Source: Ezakiella sp. (GTDB taxonomy: Bacteria; Bacillota; Clostridia; Tissierellales; Peptoniphilaceae). Taken from it: a DNA stretch of 64,000 bases. The stretch covers positions 62,001 to 126,000 of the forward strand of contig JALEOH010000030.1 in assembly GCA_022766605.1 (NCBI GenBank), read 5' to 3'. Position numbers and translations under genes: made by a program. Under the pieces are notes generated by a model, which made no database searches, was not told where the DNA came from, and worked only from the letters and a program-made list of their open reading frames with translations. Shown here one piece after another: positions 1-9,387 of the stretch (within the stretch, counting starts at the first letter, position 1; each line of letters starts with the position of its first letter).

Positions 1-44
1 ATAAATAGTAACGAAGTTAAAAGATTTGTCAAGCATTTTCAGCG

Positions 45-80
45 AAATAAGTCGGGAATATAGTCCCGACTTATTTTTTT
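45..80 (+). terminator. Rho-independent terminator of the gene upstream of the window
   Basis: A 13-bp perfect stem (45-57 with 64-76) with a 6-nt loop runs directly into a T-tract. It ends whatever gene lies to the left and isolates the mraZ promoter region. Confidence 0.85.
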
Positions 81-108
81 ATTTTATTTTTATTTTAATT
101 ATATTTCA

Positions 109-189
109 CAAGTGGTGGAAATAATACTTACTATATATTAAAATGGAGACAGGTGGAGGAAAGTGGCAAATAGTGTCACAAAGTGGAGA
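109..189 (+). promoter_or_regulatory. MraZ-box array and promoter region of the division/cell-wall operon
   Basis: Four decamers follow each other at exactly 10-bp spacing: 150-159 CAGGTGGAGG, 160-169 AAAGTGGCAA, 170-179 ATAGTGTCAC and 180-189 AAAGTGGAGA. A further CAAGTGG lies at 109-115. MraZ is known to bind tandem, regularly spaced boxes ahead of its own gene; the mollicute box has an AAAGTG core, which these resemble. The last repeat also supplies the GGAG in front of the mraZ ATG, so bound protein would cover the translation start. A weak -10 candidate (TATATT, 134-139) sits upstream of the array; I see no good -35. Confidence 0.7.
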
Positions 190-191
190 GA

Positions 192-626
192 ATGTTAATA
201 GGAGAATTTAACCACAACATTGATGAAAAGGGAAGATTGACAATTCCCTCGAAGATGCGCCACGAGCTAGGTGAAAACTTTATTATCACAAAAGGGCTTG
301 ACGGGTGCTTGTTTGCGTACTCCATAAATGAATGGGCTAATTTTGAAGATAAATTATCCGTCCTTCCATCTGGTCGCAAGGAGACGCGTGAGATTCAAAG
401 ATTTTTCTTCTCAGGTGCAAGTGATGTCAGCTTCGATAAACAAGGCCGTGTGCTTATCCCGCAAAATTTGAGAGATCATGCTGGATTATCAAAAGAAGTG
501 GTAATTGCAGGTGTAAGCAAGAGACTTGAAATATGGGATAAAGAGAAATGGGATAATTTAGATGAGGATAGTGAAAAATCCATCGAAGATATTGCTGAAG
601 AGTTCGGAAAGTTAGGTATATACTGA
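192..626 (+). CDS. mraZ: Transcriptional regulator MraZ
   Basis: This is a 144-residue MraZ, the DNA-binding regulator of the division and cell-wall cluster it heads. Two AbrB/SpoVT-like half-domains each carry the family DxxGR motif: DEKGR near residue 11 and DKQGR near residue 82. Homologues begin with M-x-x-GE(Y/F)-x-HN, so ATG 192 is preferred over the in-frame GTG at 183. The GGAG before ATG 192 is only 3 nt away and belongs to the last repeat of the upstream box array, which suggests autoregulation. The stop overlaps the rsmH start (TGATG). Confidence 0.95.
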   Translation: MLIGEFNHNIDEKGRLTIPSKMRHELGENFIITKGLDGCLFAYSINEWANFEDKLSVLPSGRKETREIQRFFFSGASDVSFDKQGRVLIPQNLRDHAGLSKEVVIAGVSKRLEIWDKEKWDNLDEDSEKSIEDIAEEFGKLGIY

Positions 627-1558
627 TGGAATTTACACATGTTCCTGTACTAAAAGATGAAGTGATCAAAGCTCTTAAAATCGAAGCTGATGGTCTATAT
701 TTAGATGGCACATTGGGCGGTGGCGGTCATAGCGAGGAAATTTTAAAAAGACTGGTTGGTGGAAGACTAATCGCCATTGATCAGGACGAAGAGGCAATAG
801 ATTTTGCAAAAAAAAGATTAGAGACCTATGCTGATAAGCTTAAAGTAGTAAAAGGGAATTTCAGAAACATGAAGGAGCTTATGATGCCGCTAGGAGCCTT
901 TGGTTTCAATGGAATTCTATTGGATATTGGAGTTAGCTCATATCAATTAGACGAGGGTGAACGCGGATTTACTTTTAGGGAAGACTCTCCACTTGATATG
1001 AGAATGGATAAAAAACAAAATTTAAATGCTCAAGTCGTTCTAAATGAATATGCACAGGACGAACTTACCAAAATATTTTTGGATTATGGTGAGGAGCGCT
1101 ATTCAAGACGAATTGCTAGAAAAATAGTGGAAGAGAGAAAATTAAGGCCGATTAAAATGAGTTCTGATTTAGTAAAAATCATCTCGGAATCAATTCCACA
1201 TGAGGGAAAGAAGAGTGAATTAAAGAGCATAATGAGAATATTTCAAGCGGTAAGGATTGAAGTAAACGATGAATTAAATGCACTTAAAGATGCAATTCCA
1301 CAGGCTTTGGATTTGCTAAGGCCAAGTGGTAGACTTGCGATAATAACATTTCATTCATTAGAGGACAGAATAGTTAAGCAAGCTTTTAATTATGAGGCAT
1401 TGGATTGCATTTGTGATCCTTCGATGCCAATATGTACATGCGATAAAAAAGTGACTGGAAAGATAATAAATAAAAAGCCAATCATTGCCAGTGCGAGAGA
1501 ATTAAAGGAAAATCCTAGAGCCAAGAGTGCAAAGCTCAGGATTATTGAGAAGGTTTAG
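626..1558 (+). CDS. rsmH: 16S rRNA (cytosine(1402)-N(4))-methyltransferase RsmH
   Basis: RsmH (MraW) uses SAM to N4-methylate C1402 in the decoding centre of 16S rRNA. The 310-residue length is normal. The SAM-binding loop DGTLGGGGHS lies near residues 28-37, and the family motif FHSLEDR lies near residue 242. It follows mraZ with a 4-bp ATGA-type overlap, implying translational coupling, and is the standard second gene of this cluster. Nothing unusual is seen. Confidence 0.97.
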   Translation: MEFTHVPVLKDEVIKALKIEADGLYLDGTLGGGGHSEEILKRLVGGRLIAIDQDEEAIDFAKKRLETYADKLKVVKGNFRNMKELMMPLGAFGFNGILLDIGVSSYQLDEGERGFTFREDSPLDMRMDKKQNLNAQVVLNEYAQDELTKIFLDYGEERYSRRIARKIVEERKLRPIKMSSDLVKIISESIPHEGKKSELKSIMRIFQAVRIEVNDELNALKDAIPQALDLLRPSGRLAIITFHSLEDRIVKQAFNYEALDCICDPSMPICTCDKKVTGKIINKKPIIASARELKENPRAKSAKLRIIEKV

Positions 1559-1566
1559 GAGGAGAT

Positions 1567-2013
1567 ATGTCGAATTTAGCTTATAAAATTGAAGTGGAAG
1601 AAACTAGGGTTGTTAAAACTACTCGGAATAAAAAAACTAGCAACAATAAAAAGACAAATACTAAGCCCAAGAGTATGCTTAATATAGTTGCACTACAAAT
1701 CGCCTCACTTGTTATACTATCAGCTTTTATTGCTATTATGACATTAAATGATTATTCAAGACTTTCGCAAGTCAAAGATAATATTGAAAGGCAAAAAAGA
1801 ATAAATGCAAGTCTTCAAAAGGAGATAAGCCTACTTGAATCGAAAGTCGAAGAGGTATTTGGTTCTAAAAAAATTGAAGAAATTGCATCTGAGAGATTGG
1901 GAATGATTTATCCTACTGAAGAAAATAGAATATATATAAATTCTAAAGAACAGGAATTTGTTAGAAAGAAGCCGGAACAATCAGTTGGCTTATTGGGAAA
2001 TTTAATAAAATAA
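1567..2013 (+). CDS. ftsL: FtsL/DivIC-like septum protein
   Basis: This 148-residue bitopic membrane protein has a lysine-rich cytoplasmic N-terminus, one transmembrane helix (about residues 38-60) and a probable coiled coil (about 64-100). That is the architecture of FtsL, which bridges FtsQ/DivIB and the septal synthase at the divisome. Sequence conservation in this family is low, so the name rests on architecture and on position between rsmH and the septal penicillin-binding protein. A GGAGGAG site precedes the ATG. Confidence 0.8.
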   Translation: MSNLAYKIEVEETRVVKTTRNKKTSNNKKTNTKPKSMLNIVALQIASLVILSAFIAIMTLNDYSRLSQVKDNIERQKRINASLQKEISLLESKVEEVFGSKKIEEIASERLGMIYPTEENRIYINSKEQEFVRKKPEQSVGLLGNLIK

Positions 2014-2014
2014 G

Positions 2015-4225
2015 ATGGATAAGAAAAAAATAAATCAAAAAAATAAAAGCACGAATAAAACTACGAAGAAAAAAAAGAAAAGTGGACTAAGTTACCAAGC
2101 CAGATTTGTAATAGTTGTATTTATCATTTTTAGTGTAATTGTTTATATATCATATAGACATGCGTCTATTGCAATATTAAATGGCGAAAAATATCGCAAG
2201 GAGTCTTTGGCACAGCTTACAAAGAATATGAAGGGCAACAACAATAGAGGCGATATACTAGATAGCACGGGGGTAAAAATTGCGGTTAATGTACCAGCTT
2301 TTACTATATGGGCAAATCCAAAATATTTTGCAGATAATAAAGAGCCAGAAAAACTGGTTGAGGGCATCTCTTCGGTTCTTGAAATAGATAGCAATGAACT
2401 TTGGGGAATATTTCGTGGTGAGAAGAGAAAAAAGCTAGTTCAGTGGGCGAGTGAATATGCTATAAATAAATTAGATGAAATCGATGATAAAAGAGGCCTT
2501 GAGATTGAGGAGAGAACCAAGAGATTTTACAATGATGGGGTTTTATATAATCACATCACCGGCTTTACTGATATCGATTCAAATGGACTTTCAGGGATAG
2601 AACTTACATTTAACAATGAATTAAATGGCGAGCCAGAAAGAATAATAAAGAAGACTGATGCGAAGAACCAAATACTTCCTTTTGAAAATACCGTCAGATA
2701 TGGAGGTAAAAATCACGGGAATGTGATTTTAACTATAAATGATAAGATACAAAGAATCGCTTGGCAAGAAGCCATGAATACCAAAGAAAAGCATAAGGCA
2801 AAATCGGTCAGTATAATAGTAATGGATCCAATGACGGGGGATATATATGCGATGGCTGATACCAATACCTTTGATGCCAATAATCCTAGAAATCCTATCG
2901 ACGATAAGCAAAAGGAGGATTGGCAAGACAAGACCGAAGAAGAGATGGTTGAACTGTGGCAACAAAATTGGAATAATTTAAATGTAAATGTATTATATGA
3001 GCCAGGCTCAACATTTAAAGCAATTACTCTAGCTGCTGCAATTGAGGAGGGTAGGGTAGATGATTCCACTGATTTATATTGCAACGGGGCAGTAACAGAT
3101 ATCCCTGGAGTTATATTAAGATGCGTTAGATGGCAAAATCCACATGGACATTTAAATATAACGGATTCATTTTCAGAAAGCTGCAATGTGGCTTTTATTC
3201 AAATTGCTAGATTGCTTGGAAAAGAAAATTTTTATAAATATATAAAGGCTTTTGGATTTGGAGAAAAATCAGGAGTTGATTTAAATGCCGAGCAAGTGGG
3301 TCTTATTCCAAATAATTTAAAGGAGATGACCCCAGTAAGGCTTGCCACTGCATCATATGGACAGGGTATTGCCGCAACTAATATGCAAATGGCAATGGCA
3401 ACCGCGGCAACTATAAACGGAGGAGATCTTTTAAAACCTCGAATTGTAAAAGAAGTAAGAGATGGGGATGAGATAATAAAGTCTTTTCCCGTTGAAATTA
3501 GACGAAAAGTAATTAGCAAAAGCACCTCAGACAAGATGAGAGAGATCATGGAATATTCTGTTGAGCACGGCAATAAGAGAGCTAAGGCTTCGGGATATAG
3601 AGTAGGAGGTAAGTCTGGAACGGCTTATGTTGCAAAAAATGGCAAATATGTCGACGGATTATATTACTCGAGCTTTATAGGCGTTGCTCCAATAAACGAT
3701 CCTAAAATCTTGGTTTTGGTTGGAGTTGAAGAGCCAGGAGATGGCATGACTTTTGGTGGAGCTGTGGCAGGACCAGTAAGTGCAAGAATAATGGAAAAAG
3801 CTCTGCCGATACTTGGTGTAAGTCCCGAGGGGGACGCTGAAAAAGTTGAAGAAGGCATAGTAACTGTTCCAGATATACTTGGAAAGATGCTACCAATTGC
3901 AACTAAAGAGCTAAGAGAGCTTGGTCTTCAATATTATATTGCTCAAGAGAATATATCAGAATATTCAATGATTAGTTCTATGAGTTTAAAAGCAGGCACC
4001 AATGTGCCAAGAGGGACTATTATCGATCTTGAGGTCGAGGCTATTGATAAAGAAAAAATAGTGCCTAACTTCGTAGGTTTAAATATAGTCGAAGCTATTA
4101 AACTTGCCGAAGAATTTAAGATAGAGTTAAAAGTGCAAGGAGAGGGCAACTGTGTTAGTCAGTCAAAAGAAGCGGGTACTATATTAGAAGAAAGAAAGAT
4201 TGAATTAATATTTGCAGGTGAATGA
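2015..4225 (+). CDS. Septal class B penicillin-binding protein with PASTA domains (FtsI/SpoVD type)
   Basis: This is a D,D-transpeptidase that cross-links septal peptidoglycan. Of its 736 residues, a lysine-rich N-terminus precedes one membrane anchor (about 31-48), then a PBP dimerisation domain, then the transpeptidase domain. The active-site triad is visible: STFK at S332, SCN at 389-391 and KSG at 533-535. Two PASTA repeats follow (about 607-670 and 675-735), as in SpoVD and Gram-positive PBP2X/FtsI relatives. The start codon comes 1 nt after the ftsL stop, and the end overlaps mraY. Confidence 0.94.
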   Translation: MDKKKINQKNKSTNKTTKKKKKSGLSYQARFVIVVFIIFSVIVYISYRHASIAILNGEKYRKESLAQLTKNMKGNNNRGDILDSTGVKIAVNVPAFTIWANPKYFADNKEPEKLVEGISSVLEIDSNELWGIFRGEKRKKLVQWASEYAINKLDEIDDKRGLEIEERTKRFYNDGVLYNHITGFTDIDSNGLSGIELTFNNELNGEPERIIKKTDAKNQILPFENTVRYGGKNHGNVILTINDKIQRIAWQEAMNTKEKHKAKSVSIIVMDPMTGDIYAMADTNTFDANNPRNPIDDKQKEDWQDKTEEEMVELWQQNWNNLNVNVLYEPGSTFKAITLAAAIEEGRVDDSTDLYCNGAVTDIPGVILRCVRWQNPHGHLNITDSFSESCNVAFIQIARLLGKENFYKYIKAFGFGEKSGVDLNAEQVGLIPNNLKEMTPVRLATASYGQGIAATNMQMAMATAATINGGDLLKPRIVKEVRDGDEIIKSFPVEIRRKVISKSTSDKMREIMEYSVEHGNKRAKASGYRVGGKSGTAYVAKNGKYVDGLYYSSFIGVAPINDPKILVLVGVEEPGDGMTFGGAVAGPVSARIMEKALPILGVSPEGDAEKVEEGIVTVPDILGKMLPIATKELRELGLQYYIAQENISEYSMISSMSLKAGTNVPRGTIIDLEVEAIDKEKIVPNFVGLNIVEAIKLAEEFKIELKVQGEGNCVSQSKEAGTILEERKIELIFAGE

Positions 4226-5178
4226 TGATTTTATTATTTGTTGCTAGTGCATTGATTTCACTTATACTTGGAAGATATGTAATTAGTTATTTAAAAAAAT
4301 TAAAATATGGTCAGGAAATTAGAAAAGAGGGACCGCAGAGCCATCTTCAAAAGGCTGGCACTCCAACTATGGGGGGTATATTCTTTATAATATCTTTTCT
4401 ATGTGTCTCGATATTTGCGATGATATACTTTAAGCTAGATATTAAAATAAGTCTATTTGTATTATTGATGCCACTACTATATGCACTTCTTGGCTTTATC
4501 GATGATTATAATAAAATAATCAAGCATGACAATCTTGGATTAAATGCGAAACAAAAACTATTACTTCAAATTGCATTTGCAACAGCAATAATTTTAATCG
4601 TAAAATATGTATTAAAGATAGATACCGTTATTAAGCTACCATTCATTAAAGGCAAGTTCGATTTGGGCTTTTTATATTATCCTCTTGTCTTAATTATGAT
4701 TACTGGAGCTACCAATGCTGTCAATTTGACCGATGGCCTCGATGGACTCTGTGGCGGAGTGAGTTTAATTGTCTTAGTTGGAACTGCACTTATTGCAAAA
4801 AAAGCAGGAGTGCTTGAATTGAGCTATATGTCGATAGCCCTTGCAGGAGCACTGCTTGGATTTTTATATTACAATTTTTATCCAGCTAAAGTTTTTATGG
4901 GCGATACTGGCTCTCTTTTCTTAGGTGGATTTTTGGCGGTGGCATTTATTGTATTAAAAATGCCTTTGCATTTGATATTTATTGGAATTTTTTATGTAAT
5001 TGAAACCCTTTCCGTAATACTTCAAGTATTGTATTTTAAATCGACTGGAAAGAGATTGTTTTTGATGAGTCCAATTCACCATCATTTTGAGATGAAAGGC
5101 TATAGTGAAAAGACGATTGTGCTTGCAAGTTATTTGATAAATATAATCGTGGTCTTTATTGTTTATATGTGGAGTTAA
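4222..5178 (+). CDS. mraY: Phospho-N-acetylmuramoyl-pentapeptide-transferase MraY
   Basis: MraY is an integral membrane enzyme that transfers phospho-MurNAc-pentapeptide from UDP to undecaprenyl phosphate, making lipid I. The 318-residue protein is polytopic. It shows the family motifs AGTPTMGG, GFIDDY, TNAVNLTDGLDGL, GDTGSLFLGG and the histidine motif SPIHHHFE. Two adjacent ATGs (4222 and 4225) could start it. The first overlaps the pbp stop, so translation is probably coupled. Confidence 0.97.
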   Translation: MMILLFVASALISLILGRYVISYLKKLKYGQEIRKEGPQSHLQKAGTPTMGGIFFIISFLCVSIFAMIYFKLDIKISLFVLLMPLLYALLGFIDDYNKIIKHDNLGLNAKQKLLLQIAFATAIILIVKYVLKIDTVIKLPFIKGKFDLGFLYYPLVLIMITGATNAVNLTDGLDGLCGGVSLIVLVGTALIAKKAGVLELSYMSIALAGALLGFLYYNFYPAKVFMGDTGSLFLGGFLAVAFIVLKMPLHLIFIGIFYVIETLSVILQVLYFKSTGKRLFLMSPIHHHFEMKGYSEKTIVLASYLINIIVVFIVYMWS

Positions 5179-5179
5179 A

Positions 5180-6481
5180 ATGATTTTAGTAATGGGTCTT
5201 AGTAAGACTGGTAAATCTATTTGCGAATATTTAAGTAAGAATAAAAGAGAATTTATGGTTTATGACGCCTCTTATGAGGCGATTTTGCCATATAAAACTA
5301 TGGGCATTAAGTCTTATAGCGCAGATGAGGTGATAGATGAGCCGGTGGATTTGGTAATAAAGAGCCCGGGAATTCCACCGCATGAGGAGCATGTAAAGTT
5401 TTTTAATCAAAAAGATATAGAGATTATTAGTGATATTGAATTTTTTTATCGAGAATATATGCCAAAAGATCTTATTGCAATAACTGGAACGAATGGAAAG
5501 ACCACTACCACTAAGATGGCTTTCGAGTTGCTCAAAGAAAAAGGTGCGGTTATGGGAGGCAATGTAGGAATTCCAATCATGGAGCTAATTCCTGGCAAGA
5601 ATGATATATTTATATTTGAGCTATCTAGCTTTGGTCTAGATGGCACCAAGAGCTTTAGACCACATGTTGCAATCTTATTAAATATTGATGAGGATCACAT
5701 TGATTGGCATGAAAGCTTTGAAAATTATAAAAATGCTAAGTATAAGATCTTTAAAAATCAATTGCCAAACGACTACCTGATAATAGATGCAGACTCTATC
5801 GATCTTCGCGAAATAAAAACAGATGCTCACATATTGCAATTTTCAACTGAAAAGATCAATGGCATGAATTCATATTTAGAGTGTGATGATATAGTATTTG
5901 CTATTGATGATGATATTTTAACTGTTAATATGAGCAAATTAAGATATAAAGAAAAGCATAATATTAAAAATTTTATGGCATCGGTTTTAGCAGCTATGAT
6001 TTATGGAATTGATTATGAAGATATTGAGAGATTTAATAGAGAGTTTAGTTTAGATGCACATAGAATTGAAAGATTTTTAAATTATAATGGAGTAGAATAT
6101 GTGGATGATTCAAAAGCCACCAATCCTCATGCAGTTGTTGCGGCTCTAGATAATTTTCACAACAACACCATATTGATTCTTGGAGGATTTGATAAAGAAA
6201 CTAATTTCGATAGGCTTTTAATTAAGGCAAGTAAATTAAAGAAAATCGTATTTTGTGGAGATATTAAAGATAAGTTAAAATCAAGAGCGGATGAGCTAGA
6301 TATAAATAATTACCAATTATGCGATAAATTGATCGATGCTGCAAAATATGTGGTGAGCATTGCAGAGGCTGGTGATACGGTTTTGTTTAGCCCTGGCGCT
6401 AGTTCTTTTGACGAATTTAATGGATATAAGGAGCGAGGGGAGAAATTTCAAAACTATATTAAGGAGGCATTAGATGCGTAG
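5180..6481 (+). CDS. murD: UDP-N-acetylmuramoyl-L-alanine--D-glutamate ligase MurD
   Basis: This cytoplasmic Mur ligase adds D-glutamate to UDP-MurNAc-L-Ala. ATG 5180 is chosen because a GGAG at 5171-5174 sits 5 nt upstream and the protein then begins at once with the N-terminal Rossmann segment. The frame is open further upstream, inside mraY. The 433 residues include the ATP-binding loop TGTNGKTTTT near residue 105 and the DDSKATNPHA region of Mur ligases. MurF, MurC and MurB are not in this cluster. Confidence 0.95.
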   Translation: MILVMGLSKTGKSICEYLSKNKREFMVYDASYEAILPYKTMGIKSYSADEVIDEPVDLVIKSPGIPPHEEHVKFFNQKDIEIISDIEFFYREYMPKDLIAITGTNGKTTTTKMAFELLKEKGAVMGGNVGIPIMELIPGKNDIFIFELSSFGLDGTKSFRPHVAILLNIDEDHIDWHESFENYKNAKYKIFKNQLPNDYLIIDADSIDLREIKTDAHILQFSTEKINGMNSYLECDDIVFAIDDDILTVNMSKLRYKEKHNIKNFMASVLAAMIYGIDYEDIERFNREFSLDAHRIERFLNYNGVEYVDDSKATNPHAVVAALDNFHNNTILILGGFDKETNFDRLLIKASKLKKIVFCGDIKDKLKSRADELDINNYQLCDKLIDAAKYVVSIAEAGDTVLFSPGASSFDEFNGYKERGEKFQNYIKEALDA

Positions 6482-7571
6482 AGCTTCCACAATCATATAT
6501 GTAATTGTTGTTTTACTAACTTTGCTATTTGGAATAACCATGGTCTATTCATCAAGTTATCCATATGCGATAAATGAGGGAGAAAAGTTTGGTAACGATC
6601 CCAATTACTTTCTTAAAAGACAGATTATTTTTGTGACCATTGGACTAGTTGCAATGACAATTGCATTTATAATTCCTGCAAATTTTTATAAAAAAATGCC
6701 GATAGTATTTTTACTTGGATCATTATTTATATGTACATTGACTTTTACATCACTTGGAGTAAATGTCAACGGTGCTCAAAGATGGATCAGCTTAGGTGGT
6801 ATAACTATTCAACCGAGTGACTTCTTAAAACTTGGAGTCGCTCTATATATTCCATTCCTGCTAGCTAATGATAAAAATAAAAAAATGCTACCATATATAA
6901 TGCCACTGGCAATTGGAGTGTGCGGTGCAATAGTCTATCTCCAGCAGGATCTTGGTACGGCGATTTTAATAGTTGCAGTAATGGCAATAATGTATTTCCT
7001 AACTTATATGTCCATGCCGGAATTTTTCGTATATCTTGCAGCTGCATCGGGATTTTTATATTATGCAATTGCTGGCACCGAGTATAGGCGTGGTCGATGG
7101 CAGGCCTTTTTAAATCCATTTTCAGATAGATTAGATACAGGCTGGCATGCGATTCAATCGATTTATGCAGTGGCAAATGGGGGAGCAATAGGAGTAGGGC
7201 TTGGCAATTCCATACAAAAATATGGATATATATATGCCGCTTACTCGGACTATATCTTTAGCATTATCTCTGAAGAATTGGGGATGTTTGGTGGAATATT
7301 GACAATTGTCGCCTTGTTGTTTATTGGACTTGTGCCAGTACACTATGCAAAAAAATTGGAAGATAAGTATATGAGATATTTTTTGATGACATTCTCGTTA
7401 TTTATCATTTTACAAACTTTGATCCACGTAGGAGTGGTTGTTAATGCAATTCCAGCAAAGGGGATTACTCTCCCACTTATAAGTTATGGAGGATCATCTA
7501 TTATAACTTATTGTGCATTTATTGGAGTTGCGCTTAATTTTATGGTAAAGGGCAAGTATAAGGAGGCCTAA
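6474..7571 (+). CDS. ftsW: Lipid II polymerase FtsW (SEDS family)
   Basis: This polytopic SEDS glycosyltransferase polymerises lipid II at the septum together with the class B PBP encoded upstream. The 365 residues give about ten hydrophobic segments and include the conserved QPSDFLKLG and ISYGGSS stretches. The ATG overlaps the murD stop by 8 bp. Lying between murD and murG, it is the divisional FtsW; the second SEDS protein at 51.7 kb is the likely RodA-type paralogue. Confidence 0.93.
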   Translation: MRRASTIIYVIVVLLTLLFGITMVYSSSYPYAINEGEKFGNDPNYFLKRQIIFVTIGLVAMTIAFIIPANFYKKMPIVFLLGSLFICTLTFTSLGVNVNGAQRWISLGGITIQPSDFLKLGVALYIPFLLANDKNKKMLPYIMPLAIGVCGAIVYLQQDLGTAILIVAVMAIMYFLTYMSMPEFFVYLAAASGFLYYAIAGTEYRRGRWQAFLNPFSDRLDTGWHAIQSIYAVANGGAIGVGLGNSIQKYGYIYAAYSDYIFSIISEELGMFGGILTIVALLFIGLVPVHYAKKLEDKYMRYFLMTFSLFIILQTLIHVGVVVNAIPAKGITLPLISYGGSSIITYCAFIGVALNFMVKGKYKEA

Positions 7572-7572
7572 T

Positions 7573-8634
7573 TTGAGATTATTTATTACAGGAGGAGGGA
7601 CTGCAGGTCATATATATCCTGCAATTGCTATTGCTCAAGAGATTGAAAAAATAATTGATTGTGAAATTTTTTATGTTGGCATCTCAGGTCTACTTGAAGA
7701 AAAGATTGCAGTAAGAGAGGGATATACTTTTCTTGGGATAGAATCAAAGCCTCTCATATTAAAGCCTTGTGTTAAGGCAGTAAAAAATATTAAAGCGGTT
7801 TTAAGAGGAATAAAAAAATCCAAAAAGCTAATAGATAAATATAAGCCGGACGCTGTTATTTCAACAGGAGGATATGTAGCAGGACCTATTTGTCAAGCAG
7901 CAAAGTCACGAAAAGTGCCTGTATATATTCATGAATCCAATGCTCATTATGGAATAACTACGAGGATAATAGATAGATTTTCTAAAATTACATTTTATCC
8001 ATTTAGAGATGATTATGAAAAATTAAAAAAGAAAAGCAATAAAGTATATGGAGGAATTCCAATAAGAGCCGATTTTCTAGATAGAGCAAATGAAGAAGAA
8101 AATTTAGTATTGTCTTTTGGTGGAAGCGGTGGGCAAAAATCCATAAATGAAGCAGTTGCTGAAATATTTAACAATGAAGAGAATTTAAATTACAAATGGA
8201 TTCATATAACTGGCCTCGATTGGAAAAAAGAATTTGGTGATGCAGTTTCAAATATTCCAGATTATGCAGAAGTATATGAATACAGGCATGATATATATGA
8301 AATTATGAAAAGGGCAAAGGTTGTTATTGCAGGCTGTGGAGCGCAAGGGCTAACTGAGATTGCGGCTATGAAAAAAGCGGCGATCTTAATTCCAAAGAGT
8401 TATGTAAAAGAAAATCATCAGTATTACAATGCACTAAAATACAAAGAAGCCGGTGCTGCTGAGATGATAACAGAAGATGAATTAAATGGAGAAAAGCTTC
8501 TTAATATGACCGATGATTTAATTCAAGATGACACAAAAAGGCTAATAATGAGTGAAAATATCGCTCAATTTTTTGATCCCGATTCGGCTAAAAATATTGC
8601 AAAGCATATAGTAGGAGATTTGATGGAAAAATGA
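7573..8634 (+). CDS. murG: UDP-GlcNAc:lipid I N-acetylglucosaminyltransferase MurG
   Basis: MurG is a peripheral membrane GT-B glycosyltransferase that converts lipid I to lipid II. The N-terminal glycine-rich loop TGGGTAGHIYPA matches the family signature, and the C-terminal half has the sugar-nucleotide region GCGAQGLTEI. It starts with TTG 7573, directly behind the ftsW stop, with AAGGAGG upstream. The 353-residue length is normal. The end overlaps ftsQ by 4 bp (ATGA). Confidence 0.96.
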   Translation: MRLFITGGGTAGHIYPAIAIAQEIEKIIDCEIFYVGISGLLEEKIAVREGYTFLGIESKPLILKPCVKAVKNIKAVLRGIKKSKKLIDKYKPDAVISTGGYVAGPICQAAKSRKVPVYIHESNAHYGITTRIIDRFSKITFYPFRDDYEKLKKKSNKVYGGIPIRADFLDRANEEENLVLSFGGSGGQKSINEAVAEIFNNEENLNYKWIHITGLDWKKEFGDAVSNIPDYAEVYEYRHDIYEIMKRAKVVIAGCGAQGLTEIAAMKKAAILIPKSYVKENHQYYNALKYKEAGAAEMITEDELNGEKLLNMTDDLIQDDTKRLIMSENIAQFFDPDSAKNIAKHIVGDLMEK

Positions 8635-9386
8635 GGAAGATTTCAAGAAGGGAAAAGAGAAGAATCGAAAGACTTAGGCGTATAGGCTTTATGCTTGTCG
8701 CCATCTCGGTTATTGTAATAATCTTTTTCCTGTTTAATACTTCCTTTTTTAAATTGGATATAATCGGAATCGCAGGCAATGATCGTGTTTCAAATGATGA
8801 GATTATAGCATCTAGCGGTCTTAGATATGGGGAGAATATTTTAAAAGCAAATCTCGATACAGCAAGCAAAAATATTGAACAATTGCCCTATATTAAAAAT
8901 GTGGAAATAACAAGGACTAGTAGAAACAAACTCACGATAACGGTTGAAGAACGCGAAGAGGATTTTGCATATTATTCAGCGGGCAAGATATTTATCTGTG
9001 ATTATGAGGGTCGAATTTTAAACATAGTTCAAATGACAGACGTAACTCCAATAATTAGGGGATATGAATTAGACGGAGTTGAAATTGGCTCTAATATATT
9101 CGATAAAGAGGAATTAAAGGGCTTAAAGGATATATTAGATACAGCTCGTGAACTCGATGAATTAAAAAAATATACAGAGATTAAACTACAAAGTGCTAGC
9201 GAATATGGACTAGTAAGAGAGGGGGGCACAAGCATTGACTTTGGTTCAGCAACGGATATAAAGTACAAGTTTGTATTTATAAAAAATATAGTTGAGAAAA
9301 TGGCCGAAGATGGAATGAAGCCACAAATAATAAAATTGAATTCAGATGCAGATCCTGTGGTTGTTCCAATGAAAGTTGAGGAGTAA
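8631..9386 (+). CDS. ftsQ: Cell division protein FtsQ/DivIB
   Basis: This 251-residue bitopic protein has a basic cytoplasmic N-terminus, one transmembrane helix (about 18-37) and an extracytoplasmic POTRA domain (about 39-108) followed by the FtsQ/DivIB beta domain. It works as a divisome scaffold with FtsL/DivIC. The assignment comes from the POTRA pattern and from its place between murG and ftsZ. murB and murC, often found just upstream in relatives, are absent. Confidence 0.88.
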   Translation: MRKISRREKRRIERLRRIGFMLVAISVIVIIFFLFNTSFFKLDIIGIAGNDRVSNDEIIASSGLRYGENILKANLDTASKNIEQLPYIKNVEITRTSRNKLTITVEEREEDFAYYSAGKIFICDYEGRILNIVQMTDVTPIIRGYELDGVEIGSNIFDKEELKGLKDILDTARELDELKKYTEIKLQSASEYGLVREGGTSIDFGSATDIKYKFVFIKNIVEKMAEDGMKPQIIKLNSDADPVVVPMKVEE

Positions 9387-9387
9387 A

